In this document: in pieces, positions 8,354 through 16,791 of the stretch
Position numbering within the stretch: position 1 is the stretch's first letter
Layout: each line of letters begins with the position of its first letter
Origin: Alcanivorax sp.
GTDB lineage: Bacteria; Pseudomonadota; Gammaproteobacteria; Pseudomonadales; Alcanivoracaceae
Reading direction: 5' to 3'
Assembly: GCF_002726155.1 (NCBI RefSeq)
Contig: NZ_PBSH01000008.1
Coordinates: 48,988-112,987, forward strand
DNA: 64,000 nucleotides
Position numbers and translations under genes: made by a program
The notes under the pieces: generated by a model
The model's input: only the letters and a program-made list of their open reading frames with translations
Told to the model about the DNA's origin: nothing
Databases searched by the model: none

Positions 8354-10540
8354 TTACCGTGCGGCTTTCGCCGCCCGCGCCGCATGCAGTTTTTTATAAC
8401 TTTCGATCAGACGCTGATGTTTTTCCAGCCCATCCAATTGCATGTTGGTGGGCGTCAGGCCCGGGAAGCGGACACTGCCATCAACGGCGCCAATTACGGT
8501 TTTCAGGGTGTCCTCGCCATACAGGCGCCCCAGATTTTTCTGGTAGTCGTCCAGTGACAGTTCGTCATCCAGGGTGATTTCCAATACCGCATTTACCGCC
8601 CGGTAGAACAGGCCGCGCTCCACGGTGTTGTCGTTGAACTGAATAAACATTTCCACCAGTTCAAGGGCGTCAGCATGGCGCTGCAGGGCCAGGTAAATGA
8701 GCAGCTTCAATTCCAGGATAGTGAGCTGTCCCCACACGGTGTTTTCGTCGAACTCGATGCCGATCAGGGTGATGATGTCGGTGTAGTTATCAATCTGGCT
8801 TTCTTCCAGCCGTTCTACCAACTGCCCCAGCTGCTCATCGCTGAGGCGATGCAGGTTGAGGATATCCTCACGGTAATCCAGCGCCATGTTGGTGTTGTCC
8901 CAGACCAGATCTTCCACCGGGTATACCTCGGAAAAGTCTGGCACCAGAATACGGCAGACCGGTGCGCCGAGTTCTTCGTACACGGCCACGTAGGCTTCTT
9001 TCTCAAGGGTTTCCAGGATACCGAATAGCCGCGCGCTTTCTTCTTCGGTGGTGCCGGCAAAGTCCCATTCGCAAAACGCTTCGTCGGCGCTGGCGCTAAA
9101 GAAACGCCAGCTCACTACCCCACTGGAATCAATGAAGTGCTCCACGAAGTTGTTGGGCTCACAGACTTCCTGACTATTGAACGTGGGCGGCGGCAGATCG
9201 TTGAGACCTTCGAAACTACGCCCCTGCAGCAGCTCGGTAAGGCTGCGTTCCAGCGCCACTTCAAAGCGGGGGTGGGCGCCAAAGGAAGCAAACACGCCGC
9301 CGGTGCGCGGGTTCATCAACGTTACACACATGACCGGGAATTGCCCGCCCAGGGATGCATCTTTCACCAGTACCGGGAAGCCCTGTTCCTCCAGTGCGGC
9401 GATACCTTCGACAATGCCGGGGTACTTGGCCAGCACGTCCTGGGGCACATCCGGCAGGGCAATCTCTTCTTCAATAATGTGCTTCTTCACCGCGCGCTCA
9501 AAAATTTCTGACAGGCACTGGACCTTGGCTTCGGCCAGGGTGTTGCCGGCACTCATACCGTTGCTCAGGTACAGGTTCTCAATCAGATTGGACGGGAAGT
9601 ACACCGTTTCGCCGTCGGACTGGCGGACGAAGGGTAATGCGCAAATCCCCCGGTCGGCCCGGCCGGAGTTGGTATCAATCAGGTTGGAGCCGCCCAGCTC
9701 GCCTTCCGGGTTGTAAATGCCCAGGCAGTAATCATCCAGAATGCCCTCGGGTAACGCGTCGTTGGGCCCGGGTTTGAACCACTTTTCGTTGGGGTAATGG
9801 ACGAAGTCGCTGTTGGCGATGTCTTCCCCGAAGAACTGGTCGTTGTAGAAGAAGTTACAGTTGAGGCGTTCGATAAATTCGCCCAGTGCGGAGCACAGGG
9901 CAGATTCCTTGGTGGCGCCCTTGCCGTTGGTAAAGCACATGGGCGACGCCGCATCGCGGATATGCAGTGACCACACGTTGGGGACGATATTGCGCCAGGA
10001 GGCAATTTCGATCTTCATGCCCAGCTCTGCGAGGATCGCAGTCATGTTGGCGATGGTCTGCTCCAGTGGCAGGTCCTTGCCTTCGATAAAGGTGCGGTGG
10101 GCTTCATCAGGCTCCACCATCAACAGTGCCTGGGCGTCTTCGGTGAGGCTGTCCACCTGTTCGATCTGGAAGTCCGGCCCGGTCTGGATCACCTTTTTCA
10201 CTGTGCAGCGGTCGATGGAGCGCAGGATCCCCTGTCGATCCTTGTCGGAAATGTCTTCCGGCAATTCCACCTGAATCTTGAAAATCTGGTTATAGCGGTC
10301 TTCCGGATCCACGATATTGTTCTGCGACAGGCGGATATTGTCGGTGGGGATATCCCGCGCCTTGCAGTACACCTTCACGAAATAGGCCGCGCACATGGCG
10401 GACGATGCCAGGAAATAGTCAAACGGACTGGGCGCCGAGCCATCGCCCTTGTAGCGGATGGGCTGGTCGGTGATGACGGTAAAGTCGTCGAACTTGGCTT
10501 CCAGGCGAAGGTTGTCGAGGAAGTTGACGTTGATTTCCAT
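8354..10540 (-). CDS. OsmC-YcaO domain fusion protein
   Basis: A 728-residue protein joining an N-terminal OsmC/Ohr-like domain (about residues 1-140; KGDGSAPSPFDYFLASSAMC with a Cys, then CTVKKVIQTGP) to a YcaO domain (about 180-540; ATKESALCSALGEFIER, FPSNLIENLYLSNGMSAGNT, AKVQCLSEIFERAVK) and a C-terminal TPR-like helical extension. YcaO proteins use ATP to activate amide backbones; E. coli YcaO is linked to beta-methylthiolation of ribosomal protein S12. OsmC domains reduce peroxides or bind thiols. E. coli YcaO (about 586 residues) lacks the OsmC part. There is no precursor-peptide gene next to it, so a RiPP role is unlikely. It is divergent from the TonB receptor gene across 279 bases in which I see no clear operator or riboswitch. 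Confidence 0.88.
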   Translation of the reverse strand: MEINVNFLDNLRLEAKFDDFTVITDQPIRYKGDGSAPSPFDYFLASSAMCAAYFVKVYCKARDIPTDNIRLSQNNIVDPEDRYNQIFKIQVELPEDISDKDRQGILRSIDRCTVKKVIQTGPDFQIEQVDSLTEDAQALLMVEPDEAHRTFIEGKDLPLEQTIANMTAILAELGMKIEIASWRNIVPNVWSLHIRDAASPMCFTNGKGATKESALCSALGEFIERLNCNFFYNDQFFGEDIANSDFVHYPNEKWFKPGPNDALPEGILDDYCLGIYNPEGELGGSNLIDTNSGRADRGICALPFVRQSDGETVYFPSNLIENLYLSNGMSAGNTLAEAKVQCLSEIFERAVKKHIIEEEIALPDVPQDVLAKYPGIVEGIAALEEQGFPVLVKDASLGGQFPVMCVTLMNPRTGGVFASFGAHPRFEVALERSLTELLQGRSFEGLNDLPPPTFNSQEVCEPNNFVEHFIDSSGVVSWRFFSASADEAFCEWDFAGTTEEESARLFGILETLEKEAYVAVYEELGAPVCRILVPDFSEVYPVEDLVWDNTNMALDYREDILNLHRLSDEQLGQLVERLEESQIDNYTDIITLIGIEFDENTVWGQLTILELKLLIYLALQRHADALELVEMFIQFNDNTVERGLFYRAVNAVLEITLDDELSLDDYQKNLGRLYGEDTLKTVIGAVDGSVRFPGLTPTNMQLDGLEKHQRLIESYKKLHAARAAKAAR

Positions 10541-10819
10541 GGCGGGGCTACCGGGTCGGGGGAATGGCTAAGGCGGTCATTATCCAGCTTTTGGGGCCTG
10601 CCGTCTTGGCGGGTGGGGTCTGGCGCTCTGAAGAGCCGCCCAGGAGAGGTCCACTGCCGGTGCTTTCTCACAACGGACATGCCGCTGAGACGGAGAGTGA
10701 TCCGGCCTGTGCGGCGATATGCCGCATGTTGGCACCGCATCCCCTGCCGTAGAATCCCTCGCCGTCTTGCTGCCATAACCGCTGTGGCCGCAACCGGTTG
10801 CCTTGGGGGAAATACCATC

Positions 10820-12901
10820 ATGCGTTTGTCTACTCGAACATCACTGCTTGGCTGTCTGACCTTTTTCTCACCAGTCAGTGTGCTTGCGGTGGAACCCGAG
10901 GCCAATGAATTGGCACCGATTACGGTTTCCGAGCAGGAGGCGCATAGCGCAACAGCCACAAAAACCCAGCTTCAGCGGGAGCAGGCCCTGACGCCGGGCG
11001 GGGTGACGCTGGTGGAAGCGGAAGACCTGACCGAGCGTAACGTGGTCAGCATCGGTGACATGCTGCGTTATGTGCCGGGTATCTGGACGGCCACGGGCTC
11101 TACCGGTGACGACACCTTTCTTTCCAGTCGCGGCTCCAATCTGGATGCGGTCGCCTACGATGGCAACGGCGTCAAGCTGATGGTCGACGGGTTGCCGGTG
11201 ACCGCTGCTGATGGCAACAACCACAACAGTTTTATTGACCCGCTGGCGGCCCGTTATGCGGTAATCGCCCGTGGCGCCAATGCGCTCACGTATGGGGCCA
11301 GCACCCTGGGTGGTGCGATTAATTTCATCAGCCCCACGGCGCGCAACACCGACAATCAAATTTACCTGAGTGGCGGTAGTCACGGCACAGTACAAAGCCG
11401 CATCACGGCGGGCGGTGTTGAGGGTGATCTGGATGGCCTGGTGACCGTGGAGCAGCGTAGCTATGACGGTTTTCGCGGCCATCAGGAGCAACAGCGCGGT
11501 AGCGTGTATGCCAACACCGGCTGGCAGATAAACGACGCAGTGGAGAACCGCTTTTACTTTACTTATGTGGACAATGATCAGGAGCTTCCCGGCTCGCTGA
11601 CACAGGCCCAGTTCGACGACGATCCCTATCAGGCCAACCCGAATAACATCCCAGGTAACTTCCTCAAGAACGTGGAAAGCTGGCGTGTCGCCAACCGTAC
11701 TCAGTGGCAGTTGAGCGACACCAGCAATCTGGTGGTGGGTTTTTCCTTCGAGGACCAACACCTCTACCACCCTATTGTCGGGGGCGCCTCTCCAGGCTTC
11801 AGCCTGCTTATCGATAATGACCAGACCACCTTTGGCACCAACATTCGTTATGACAAGCAGCTGGGTAATCACGATTTATTGTTCGGCCTTAACTATGGCG
11901 AGACCCGGGTGAAAGGCGGTAACTACTCTCATACTGGCGGCATTCGTGGCGCCCTTGATGTGCGGGTGGATAACAAGGCCGATAACCTGGAAGTCTTCGC
12001 CATGGATCGTTGGCATTTTGCCGACCGCTGGACGTTGGTCTACGGCGCTCAAGCCGTTACCGGCACCCGCGAGGTCCGCAACGTGGACGTTGCGGCGGGA
12101 ACCGAACGCAATCCCAAAGATGACTATGAATCCATCAACCCGCGTGTGGGGGTGATCTATCAGGTTGCGGATCGCAGTGAGTTATTCGCCAATGTCAGCA
12201 AGCTTTATGAAGCGCCGACCTTGTACGAACTGGAAGACGATGCGGATGCCAGCGACGAAACCCTGGATGCCATGCAAGGCGTGGTAGGGGAAATCGGAAC
12301 CCGGGGTGCGGCCCCCTTGGGGCAAGCCAGCGAATGGAACTGGGAAGTCTCGGTTTACTATGCCCAGCTCGAAGATGAAATCCTCTCTGTGGATAACCCG
12401 GCAGCAACTGGCACCAGCCTGGCCCTGAATGTGGAAGATACCATTCACGCCGGCGTGGAAGCCCTGGTCGGCGCCAGTTTTGCGTTGGGTAATGACGGCC
12501 AGCGTATTGAGCCGCTGCTGAGCATGACCTATAACGACTTCACCTTCGACAACGACCCGAAGTATGGCGATAACCGACTGCCAGTGGCGCCAACCTTTTT
12601 CATCAAGGGCGAAATCATGTATCGCCATGGCAATGGCTTCTTCGCTGGCCCCACCTTCGACATTGTCGACGATCGCTACGGTGACTTCGCCAACAACAAG
12701 GATGTGGAAGGTTATGAGCTGCTGGGCTTGCGCACCGGCGTCACCCGGGATAGCTGGGAAGTCTATCTGGAAGGCCGCAACCTTACCGACGAAGTCTATG
12801 TCACCAATGTGAGCGTCAGTAACGACGAGACCATTAATCCGGTCGGCATTCAGGCAGGCGAGCCCCGCTCTGTTTATGCTGGCGTCCGTTTCGACTTTTG
12901 A
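10820..12901 (+). CDS. TonB-dependent outer-membrane receptor
   Basis: A 693-residue receptor: signal peptide (residues 1-23, SVLA-V), a plug domain (about 30-170; ITVSEQE as the probable TonB box, IGDMLRYVPGIW, VMVDG-type KLMVDGLPV, YGASTLGGAINFISPT), and a 22-stranded barrel ending in aromatic VRFDF, the normal C-terminal signal for BamA insertion. The ligand is probably a ferric chelate. The PepSY membrane protein gene starts 17 bases downstream and is very likely co-transcribed, which suits metal uptake with a reductase-like partner. A long in-frame extension upstream was rejected because the chosen ATG starts a good signal peptide. Confidence 0.9.
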   Translation: MRLSTRTSLLGCLTFFSPVSVLAVEPEANELAPITVSEQEAHSATATKTQLQREQALTPGGVTLVEAEDLTERNVVSIGDMLRYVPGIWTATGSTGDDTFLSSRGSNLDAVAYDGNGVKLMVDGLPVTAADGNNHNSFIDPLAARYAVIARGANALTYGASTLGGAINFISPTARNTDNQIYLSGGSHGTVQSRITAGGVEGDLDGLVTVEQRSYDGFRGHQEQQRGSVYANTGWQINDAVENRFYFTYVDNDQELPGSLTQAQFDDDPYQANPNNIPGNFLKNVESWRVANRTQWQLSDTSNLVVGFSFEDQHLYHPIVGGASPGFSLLIDNDQTTFGTNIRYDKQLGNHDLLFGLNYGETRVKGGNYSHTGGIRGALDVRVDNKADNLEVFAMDRWHFADRWTLVYGAQAVTGTREVRNVDVAAGTERNPKDDYESINPRVGVIYQVADRSELFANVSKLYEAPTLYELEDDADASDETLDAMQGVVGEIGTRGAAPLGQASEWNWEVSVYYAQLEDEILSVDNPAATGTSLALNVEDTIHAGVEALVGASFALGNDGQRIEPLLSMTYNDFTFDNDPKYGDNRLPVAPTFFIKGEIMYRHGNGFFAGPTFDIVDDRYGDFANNKDVEGYELLGLRTGVTRDSWEVYLEGRNLTDEVYVTNVSVSNDETINPVGIQAGEPRSVYAGVRFDF

Positions 12902-12918
12902 AGTAAAGAGTGTCTGAC

Positions 12919-14304
12919 ATGACCCGCACATTACCCGCTTCGTCTGTGTCACGCCGCTTTTATGCGGCCGTATGGCGCTGGCACTTTATGATTGGCGTGC
13001 TGGTCATTCCTTTCCTGTTCCTGCTGGCGTTCAGTGGTTTGCTCATGCTGTTGAGCAAACCACTGGATAGTGTTCTGAATGAATCGCTGTTGACGGTGAA
13101 AGTGGGCGATCAGCTTCTGCCCGCGACCGTGCTGCTGGAGACCGTCGAGCAGCACTATCCACATGCGTCGGTGAAATTGTATTTGCCGCCGGAGGCGGAA
13201 AATCAATCCGCCCGTTTTTCCCTGCAGCCCCACTCTCATGCAGGCCATGGTGGCCACCATGCGCCTTCGACCTTGGTGTACCTGAATCCATACACCGGCG
13301 AGATACTGGGTGACAAGGACCCGGCGGCAAGTCTGTATGCTCGAATCAAAACATTCCATGGCTCGCTTTTTATGGGCTCGCTGGGTGATGCGTTGATAGA
13401 GATTGCCGTTGGCCTGGCGGTATTGATGATCGTCTCTGGTTTGTATCTGGCCTGGCCCAAGAGCGATGGGCGACCTCCGGCGTCGGCAAAGAAAACAGGC
13501 CAGCGGGAAGGCTGGCGTCGCTGGCACCTGAGCCTGGGTTGGCTGATTGCGGTGCCGCTGCTGTTCTTCCTTATTTCCGGCCTGGCCTGGACCAATATCT
13601 GGGGTGGAAAGATCGTACAGCCCTGGGGCTCGCTGCCCGGCACGACTTATAAAGGCCCGCAGGCAGTACAGGCGGAACAGAAAACAGCACGGCCGCCGGT
13701 GACCGATCATGCCTCCATGAACGAGGCAGGTCTGCATCGAGTGCCCTGGGCGGTGGAACAGACCCCTATGCCTGAGTCGGTACCGGGGGATAACACCTTA
13801 CTGCTGGATGAGGTGGTGGCGTTGGCGGGTCACCAGGGGTTGGGGCATTATCGGGTGCACTTTCCACAAGGCGACAGTGGCGTATGGACGGTATCAGCCA
13901 CCACCATCGCCGGTGATATCGACAACCCCGCCGGCGAACGGATTGTGCATCTGGACCCGCACAGTGGTCAGGTATTGCAGGATATCCATTTCGCCGATTA
14001 CCCCGTTATGGGCAAGGCCATGGCCGCGTCCATTCCCTTGCACCAGGGGGATTTGGGGTTGTGGAACTGGCTACTGAATGTGCTGCTGGTGTGCCTGATC
14101 ATGGCGCTGATTATTACCGGCGCCCTGTTGTGGTGGAAACGCCAGACCCGCCGCGCCCCACCCAAGGCAGAAATCGCCCCGGCTCGGGCTGTGGGTTTGA
14201 TCATGCTGTTGGTGGCCCTTGCCTTCCCGCTATCTGCTGCTGCCCTGCTGGGTATTATCCTGCTGGACGCGGTGCTTACCGTGCGTAAGGCCCGTCTGCC
14301 CTAG
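12919..14304 (+). CDS. PepSY-associated inner-membrane protein
   Basis: A 461-residue protein with the PiuB-like layout: a first membrane helix after RRFYAAVWRWHFMIGVL, a periplasmic PepSY region, paired central membrane helices (about 155-175 and 205-225), a second PepSY region (VWTVSATTIAGDIDNPAGERIVHLDPHSGQ) and C-terminal helices. These proteins are often iron-regulated and proposed to reduce ferric siderophores or dock them at the inner membrane. Unusually, residues 105-114 contain five histidines (HSHAGHGGHH), a likely metal-binding loop in the periplasm. It follows the TonB receptor gene by 17 bases and belongs to the same transcription unit. Confidence 0.84.
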   Translation: MTRTLPASSVSRRFYAAVWRWHFMIGVLVIPFLFLLAFSGLLMLLSKPLDSVLNESLLTVKVGDQLLPATVLLETVEQHYPHASVKLYLPPEAENQSARFSLQPHSHAGHGGHHAPSTLVYLNPYTGEILGDKDPAASLYARIKTFHGSLFMGSLGDALIEIAVGLAVLMIVSGLYLAWPKSDGRPPASAKKTGQREGWRRWHLSLGWLIAVPLLFFLISGLAWTNIWGGKIVQPWGSLPGTTYKGPQAVQAEQKTARPPVTDHASMNEAGLHRVPWAVEQTPMPESVPGDNTLLLDEVVALAGHQGLGHYRVHFPQGDSGVWTVSATTIAGDIDNPAGERIVHLDPHSGQVLQDIHFADYPVMGKAMAASIPLHQGDLGLWNWLLNVLLVCLIMALIITGALLWWKRQTRRAPPKAEIAPARAVGLIMLLVALAFPLSAAALLGIILLDAVLTVRKARLP

Positions 14305-14322
14305 CACGGTTTTATAGTTCAA

Positions 14323-14559
14323 TTACTGTTGTTTGGATGCCCAGATTGCCAGCTTGTGCTGAATGGCCGGCTGCGAGACCTGGTCTTCCGGCAGTGGCTG
14401 GATGATCTTGTCATGGACCAGCAGGCGATAAATATAGAGGGTTTTTTCAGAGGCCGAATCCGTCGCTTCAAATTCCACCACGCCGCGTTTCTCCGCGTAG
14501 GCAACGCCCAGCTGTATGGCTTTCTTGACCAGTTCTTTCTCGTTTTTCAGTTTCTTCAT
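14323..14559 (-). CDS. Small DUF5062-type protein
   Basis: A 78-residue soluble, mainly helical protein (MKKLKNEKELVKKAIQLG, FEATDSASEKTLYIYRLLV). It matches my memory of the DUF5062 family, a short conserved protein of gammaproteobacteria with no known function. It is convergent with the PepSY gene and stands alone; no partner is evident. Confidence 0.7.
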   Translation of the reverse strand: MKKLKNEKELVKKAIQLGVAYAEKRGVVEFEATDSASEKTLYIYRLLVHDKIIQPLPEDQVSQPAIQHKLAIWASKQQ

Positions 14560-14696
14560 GGGGCTCTCCGCCTCCGCAAGTTCGAGTTGCAGCTTGGCAC
14601 AAAGCAGCCAGAGGGATAAGTGCAGGAGAGATTGAGGGAAGTGCGCACGGAGGAATGGGGCCTTTGGGTGACAACCGGCCCCTGGCGGGTGTGTAT

Positions 14697-14978
14697 TTAG
14701 CCTTCCAGCGTAAACAGTTTCACATCCGGGCGCCCGGCGAGCAGCCCCTTGAGGCCGCCACCCAGGGCTTTCATGTTTTCCTGGTGGGCCGCAATCGCGT
14801 CCTGGTCGGTGTACTGTTCGTAGATCAGCACCGTATCCGCATCGTCCACGGACTGGTGCACCAGGTAGCAGTGGTTGCCGGCTTCCTTCACCACTTCGGC
14901 GGCGATCTTTTTCATTTCTGCGACCAGGGCGTCGCCGTTACCCGGCGTGGCGGACATGACAGCGGTAATACCAATCAT
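14697..14978 (-). CDS. ABM-fold monooxygenase-like protein
   Basis: A 93-residue protein with the dimeric alpha-beta-barrel pattern of the antibiotic biosynthesis monooxygenase (ABM) family: IGITAVMSATPGNGDALVAEM, NHCYLVHQSVDDADTVLIYEQYTDQDAIAAHQ. Small proteins of this type act on quinones or haem or serve as stress-related monooxygenases (YgiN-like). The protein is free-standing, with neither a cofactor-binding motif nor a pathway neighbour, so the substrate is unknown. Confidence 0.8.
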   Translation of the reverse strand: MIGITAVMSATPGNGDALVAEMKKIAAEVVKEAGNHCYLVHQSVDDADTVLIYEQYTDQDAIAAHQENMKALGGGLKGLLAGRPDVKLFTLEG

Positions 14979-15093
14979 GGTTCTCTCCCGTTATCTGGCT
15001 GTGGTTATGGGTGGATAAGGGATCCTCACACAGCACCGGGGAGGCAACCATGGTGTTTCACGTCGCTGTTGCGGCCAGAAAGACCGGTGTGCG

Positions 15094-16008
15094 TCATGCG
15101 GGCTGCCCAGTTCCAGGCTGCAAGTTGTTGGGATCCGCAGTGAACATCACATCCAGCTCAAGATCGGGGTATTGCGGCGCCAGAACGTCCTGCAAGTGGC
15201 GACGCCAGAGGTCGGCTTGTAAGGCATCGTTGTGCTGCTCGCCCTCTTCCAACAGAACCCTGGCCTGCAGATACAGCATGCGCCCGGTCTTGCTCATCCG
15301 CAGGGACCAGCGCGTCGCGGGGAGTGCCACCATGGCTCGGCGAAAATCGGCGTGCACCTGCTCCTGTTGTTGTTGCGAGGGGGCGGCCAGCAGCACTTCC
15401 ATCAGGTTGCGATAGAGCGTTCGCAGCGGCACCGGCAGCATGATCAGCACCATCACGATTACCATCAACGAATCCACATAGGGCAGCCAGTCACCCAGGT
15501 GTTCGCCAAGCAGCCACACGGCCAGGAAGGTCGCCAGCACCACCGAACTGAGTATGCAATCCATCAGCCACACAAAAGCATCCACCCGTACCAGCTCGGA
15601 ACCGGTGTCGCGTGCAATCGTGCGCAGGCGCAGATATACGGCCAGACAGCCCGCCGTGGCCAACACGGCGTAGATCGTTGCCACCCCCGGTTGCAATAGG
15701 CGCCCGTTCCCGCTCAGGGCTGCCAGCGCAGAGGCCAGTGCCATGGTCAGCACGCCCAGAATCACCAGACTTTGCAGCACGTTGAAGGCGGGCTCAAAGC
15801 TGGCGTAGCCCAGCTGAAAGCGGTGGTCTGCATTACGTTGCAGCAGCCGCGACACATAAACCATCAGCAGGGACATGATGAAGCTGACGAGAGAAAACAC
15901 CCCGTCCAGAAAAATCGCGTCGGATTCGGCCAGGTGGGCAAACCCGAAGCCCAGCACCGCCATCAACACGGTACCCAATACGGATAACCACAACCCTTTT
16001 GATTCCAT
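15094..16008 (-). CDS. Cation diffusion facilitator (CDF) transporter
   Basis: A 304-residue protein with an N-terminal block of about five to six membrane helices (first at residues 7-25, then SDAIFLDGVFSLVSFIMSLLMVYVSRLL) and a cytoplasmic C-terminal domain. CDF proteins normally coordinate metal through HxxxD/DxxxD pairs in helices 2 and 5. Here helix 2 has D31xxxD35-like spacing (ESDAIFLDGVF) and helix 5 has DAFVWLMDCILS, in agreement with a metal/proton antiporter, possibly for Zn, Fe or Mn. The cytoplasmic domain is divergent from ZitB/FieF, so the metal is not predictable. Confidence 0.8.
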   Translation of the reverse strand: MESKGLWLSVLGTVLMAVLGFGFAHLAESDAIFLDGVFSLVSFIMSLLMVYVSRLLQRNADHRFQLGYASFEPAFNVLQSLVILGVLTMALASALAALSGNGRLLQPGVATIYAVLATAGCLAVYLRLRTIARDTGSELVRVDAFVWLMDCILSSVVLATFLAVWLLGEHLGDWLPYVDSLMVIVMVLIMLPVPLRTLYRNLMEVLLAAPSQQQQEQVHADFRRAMVALPATRWSLRMSKTGRMLYLQARVLLEEGEQHNDALQADLWRRHLQDVLAPQYPDLELDVMFTADPNNLQPGTGQPA

Positions 16009-16089
16009 AACCCTCTCCCGTTGCGTTAACGGAATAGACCCTGGAAAGAAGCAAAGGTTGCTTTGTGGCTGGCCTTGCGGTGGTTTCTG

Positions 16090-16791
16090 TCAGGCCACCG
16101 AACCAAACACCTGAATAATATTCCCCAGCCGCGCGGTGAACTTGTCGCCGCTGGTGAGGGGGCCGACGCCGGCGGGTGTGCCGGTGAAGACCACATCGCC
16201 GGGTTCCAGAGTGAAACTCTGGCTGATTTCGGCGAGCAGTTCGAAGGTGGGGAACAGCATCAGGCCGGTGTGGCCGTGTTGTTTTACTTCGTCGTTGATT
16301 TCCAGGGTGACGCCGAGATCCTGGCGTACCGAGATGCCGCGGGCATCAATAAAGCCGGACACCGGGGCGGCGCCGTCGAAGGCTTTGGCGCGCTCCCAGG
16401 GGTGGCCTTTTTCTTTTAGCTGGTTTTGCAGTTCGCGCAGGGTCAGGTCCAGGCCGATGCCGTAGGCGGCGACGCTGAAGCGGATGTGATCCAGGCGGGT
16501 TTCCTTGCGGATGCGCTTGCCGATCAGTACCACCATTTCCACTTCGTGGTGTACCGGCCCCAGCCCTTCGGGCAGCACCAGCGGTTCGTGCAGGCTGGCC
16601 AGGGCGGTGGCGGGTTTCATGAACAGGAGGGGGGAATCCGGCACGTCATTGCCCAGCTCTTTGGCGTGGTCGGCGTAGTTGCGGCCCACGCAGACGACCT
16701 TGCCCACCGGCATGTTCATGGCGGAGCCGTCGATCCAGCGATGTTGGTAACCGTTCGGGTCGATTTGGACTTCGTTGATCTCATCAAACAT
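16090..16791 (-). CDS. Fumarylacetoacetate hydrolase (FAH) family protein
   Basis: A 233-residue FAH-fold enzyme: KVVCVGRNYADHAKELGN, LFMKPATAL, HHEVEMVVLIGK with the metal-binding Glu residues, and GDVVFTGTPAGVGPL. This subgroup (YcgM-like) cleaves acylpyruvates or decarboxylates oxaloacetate. The start overlaps the end of the FAD-dependent dehydrogenase gene by eight bases, so both are made from one mRNA. The pairing with a D-2-hydroxyacid dehydrogenase suggests handling of 2-oxoacids or oxaloacetate-like side products (inference). Confidence 0.85.
   Translation of the reverse strand: MFDEINEVQIDPNGYQHRWIDGSAMNMPVGKVVCVGRNYADHAKELGNDVPDSPLLFMKPATALASLHEPLVLPEGLGPVHHEVEMVVLIGKRIRKETRLDHIRFSVAAYGIGLDLTLRELQNQLKEKGHPWERAKAFDGAAPVSGFIDARGISVRQDLGVTLEINDEVKQHGHTGLMLFPTFELLAEISQSFTLEPGDVVFTGTPAGVGPLTSGDKFTARLGNIIQVFGSVA

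Noticed and set aside
10097..10819. In-frame 241-codon extension upstream of the TonB receptor ATG
   Set aside because: It lies antisense to the YcaO gene, and ATG 10820 starts a proper signal peptide.
10541..10819. Cobalamin riboswitch before the TonB receptor
   Set aside because: The B12-box (GCC-CTG type) and the GGAA-GGTG core were not found.
10868..11872. Long open frame antisense to the TonB receptor
   Set aside because: No recognisable domain and full overlap with a well-supported receptor gene.
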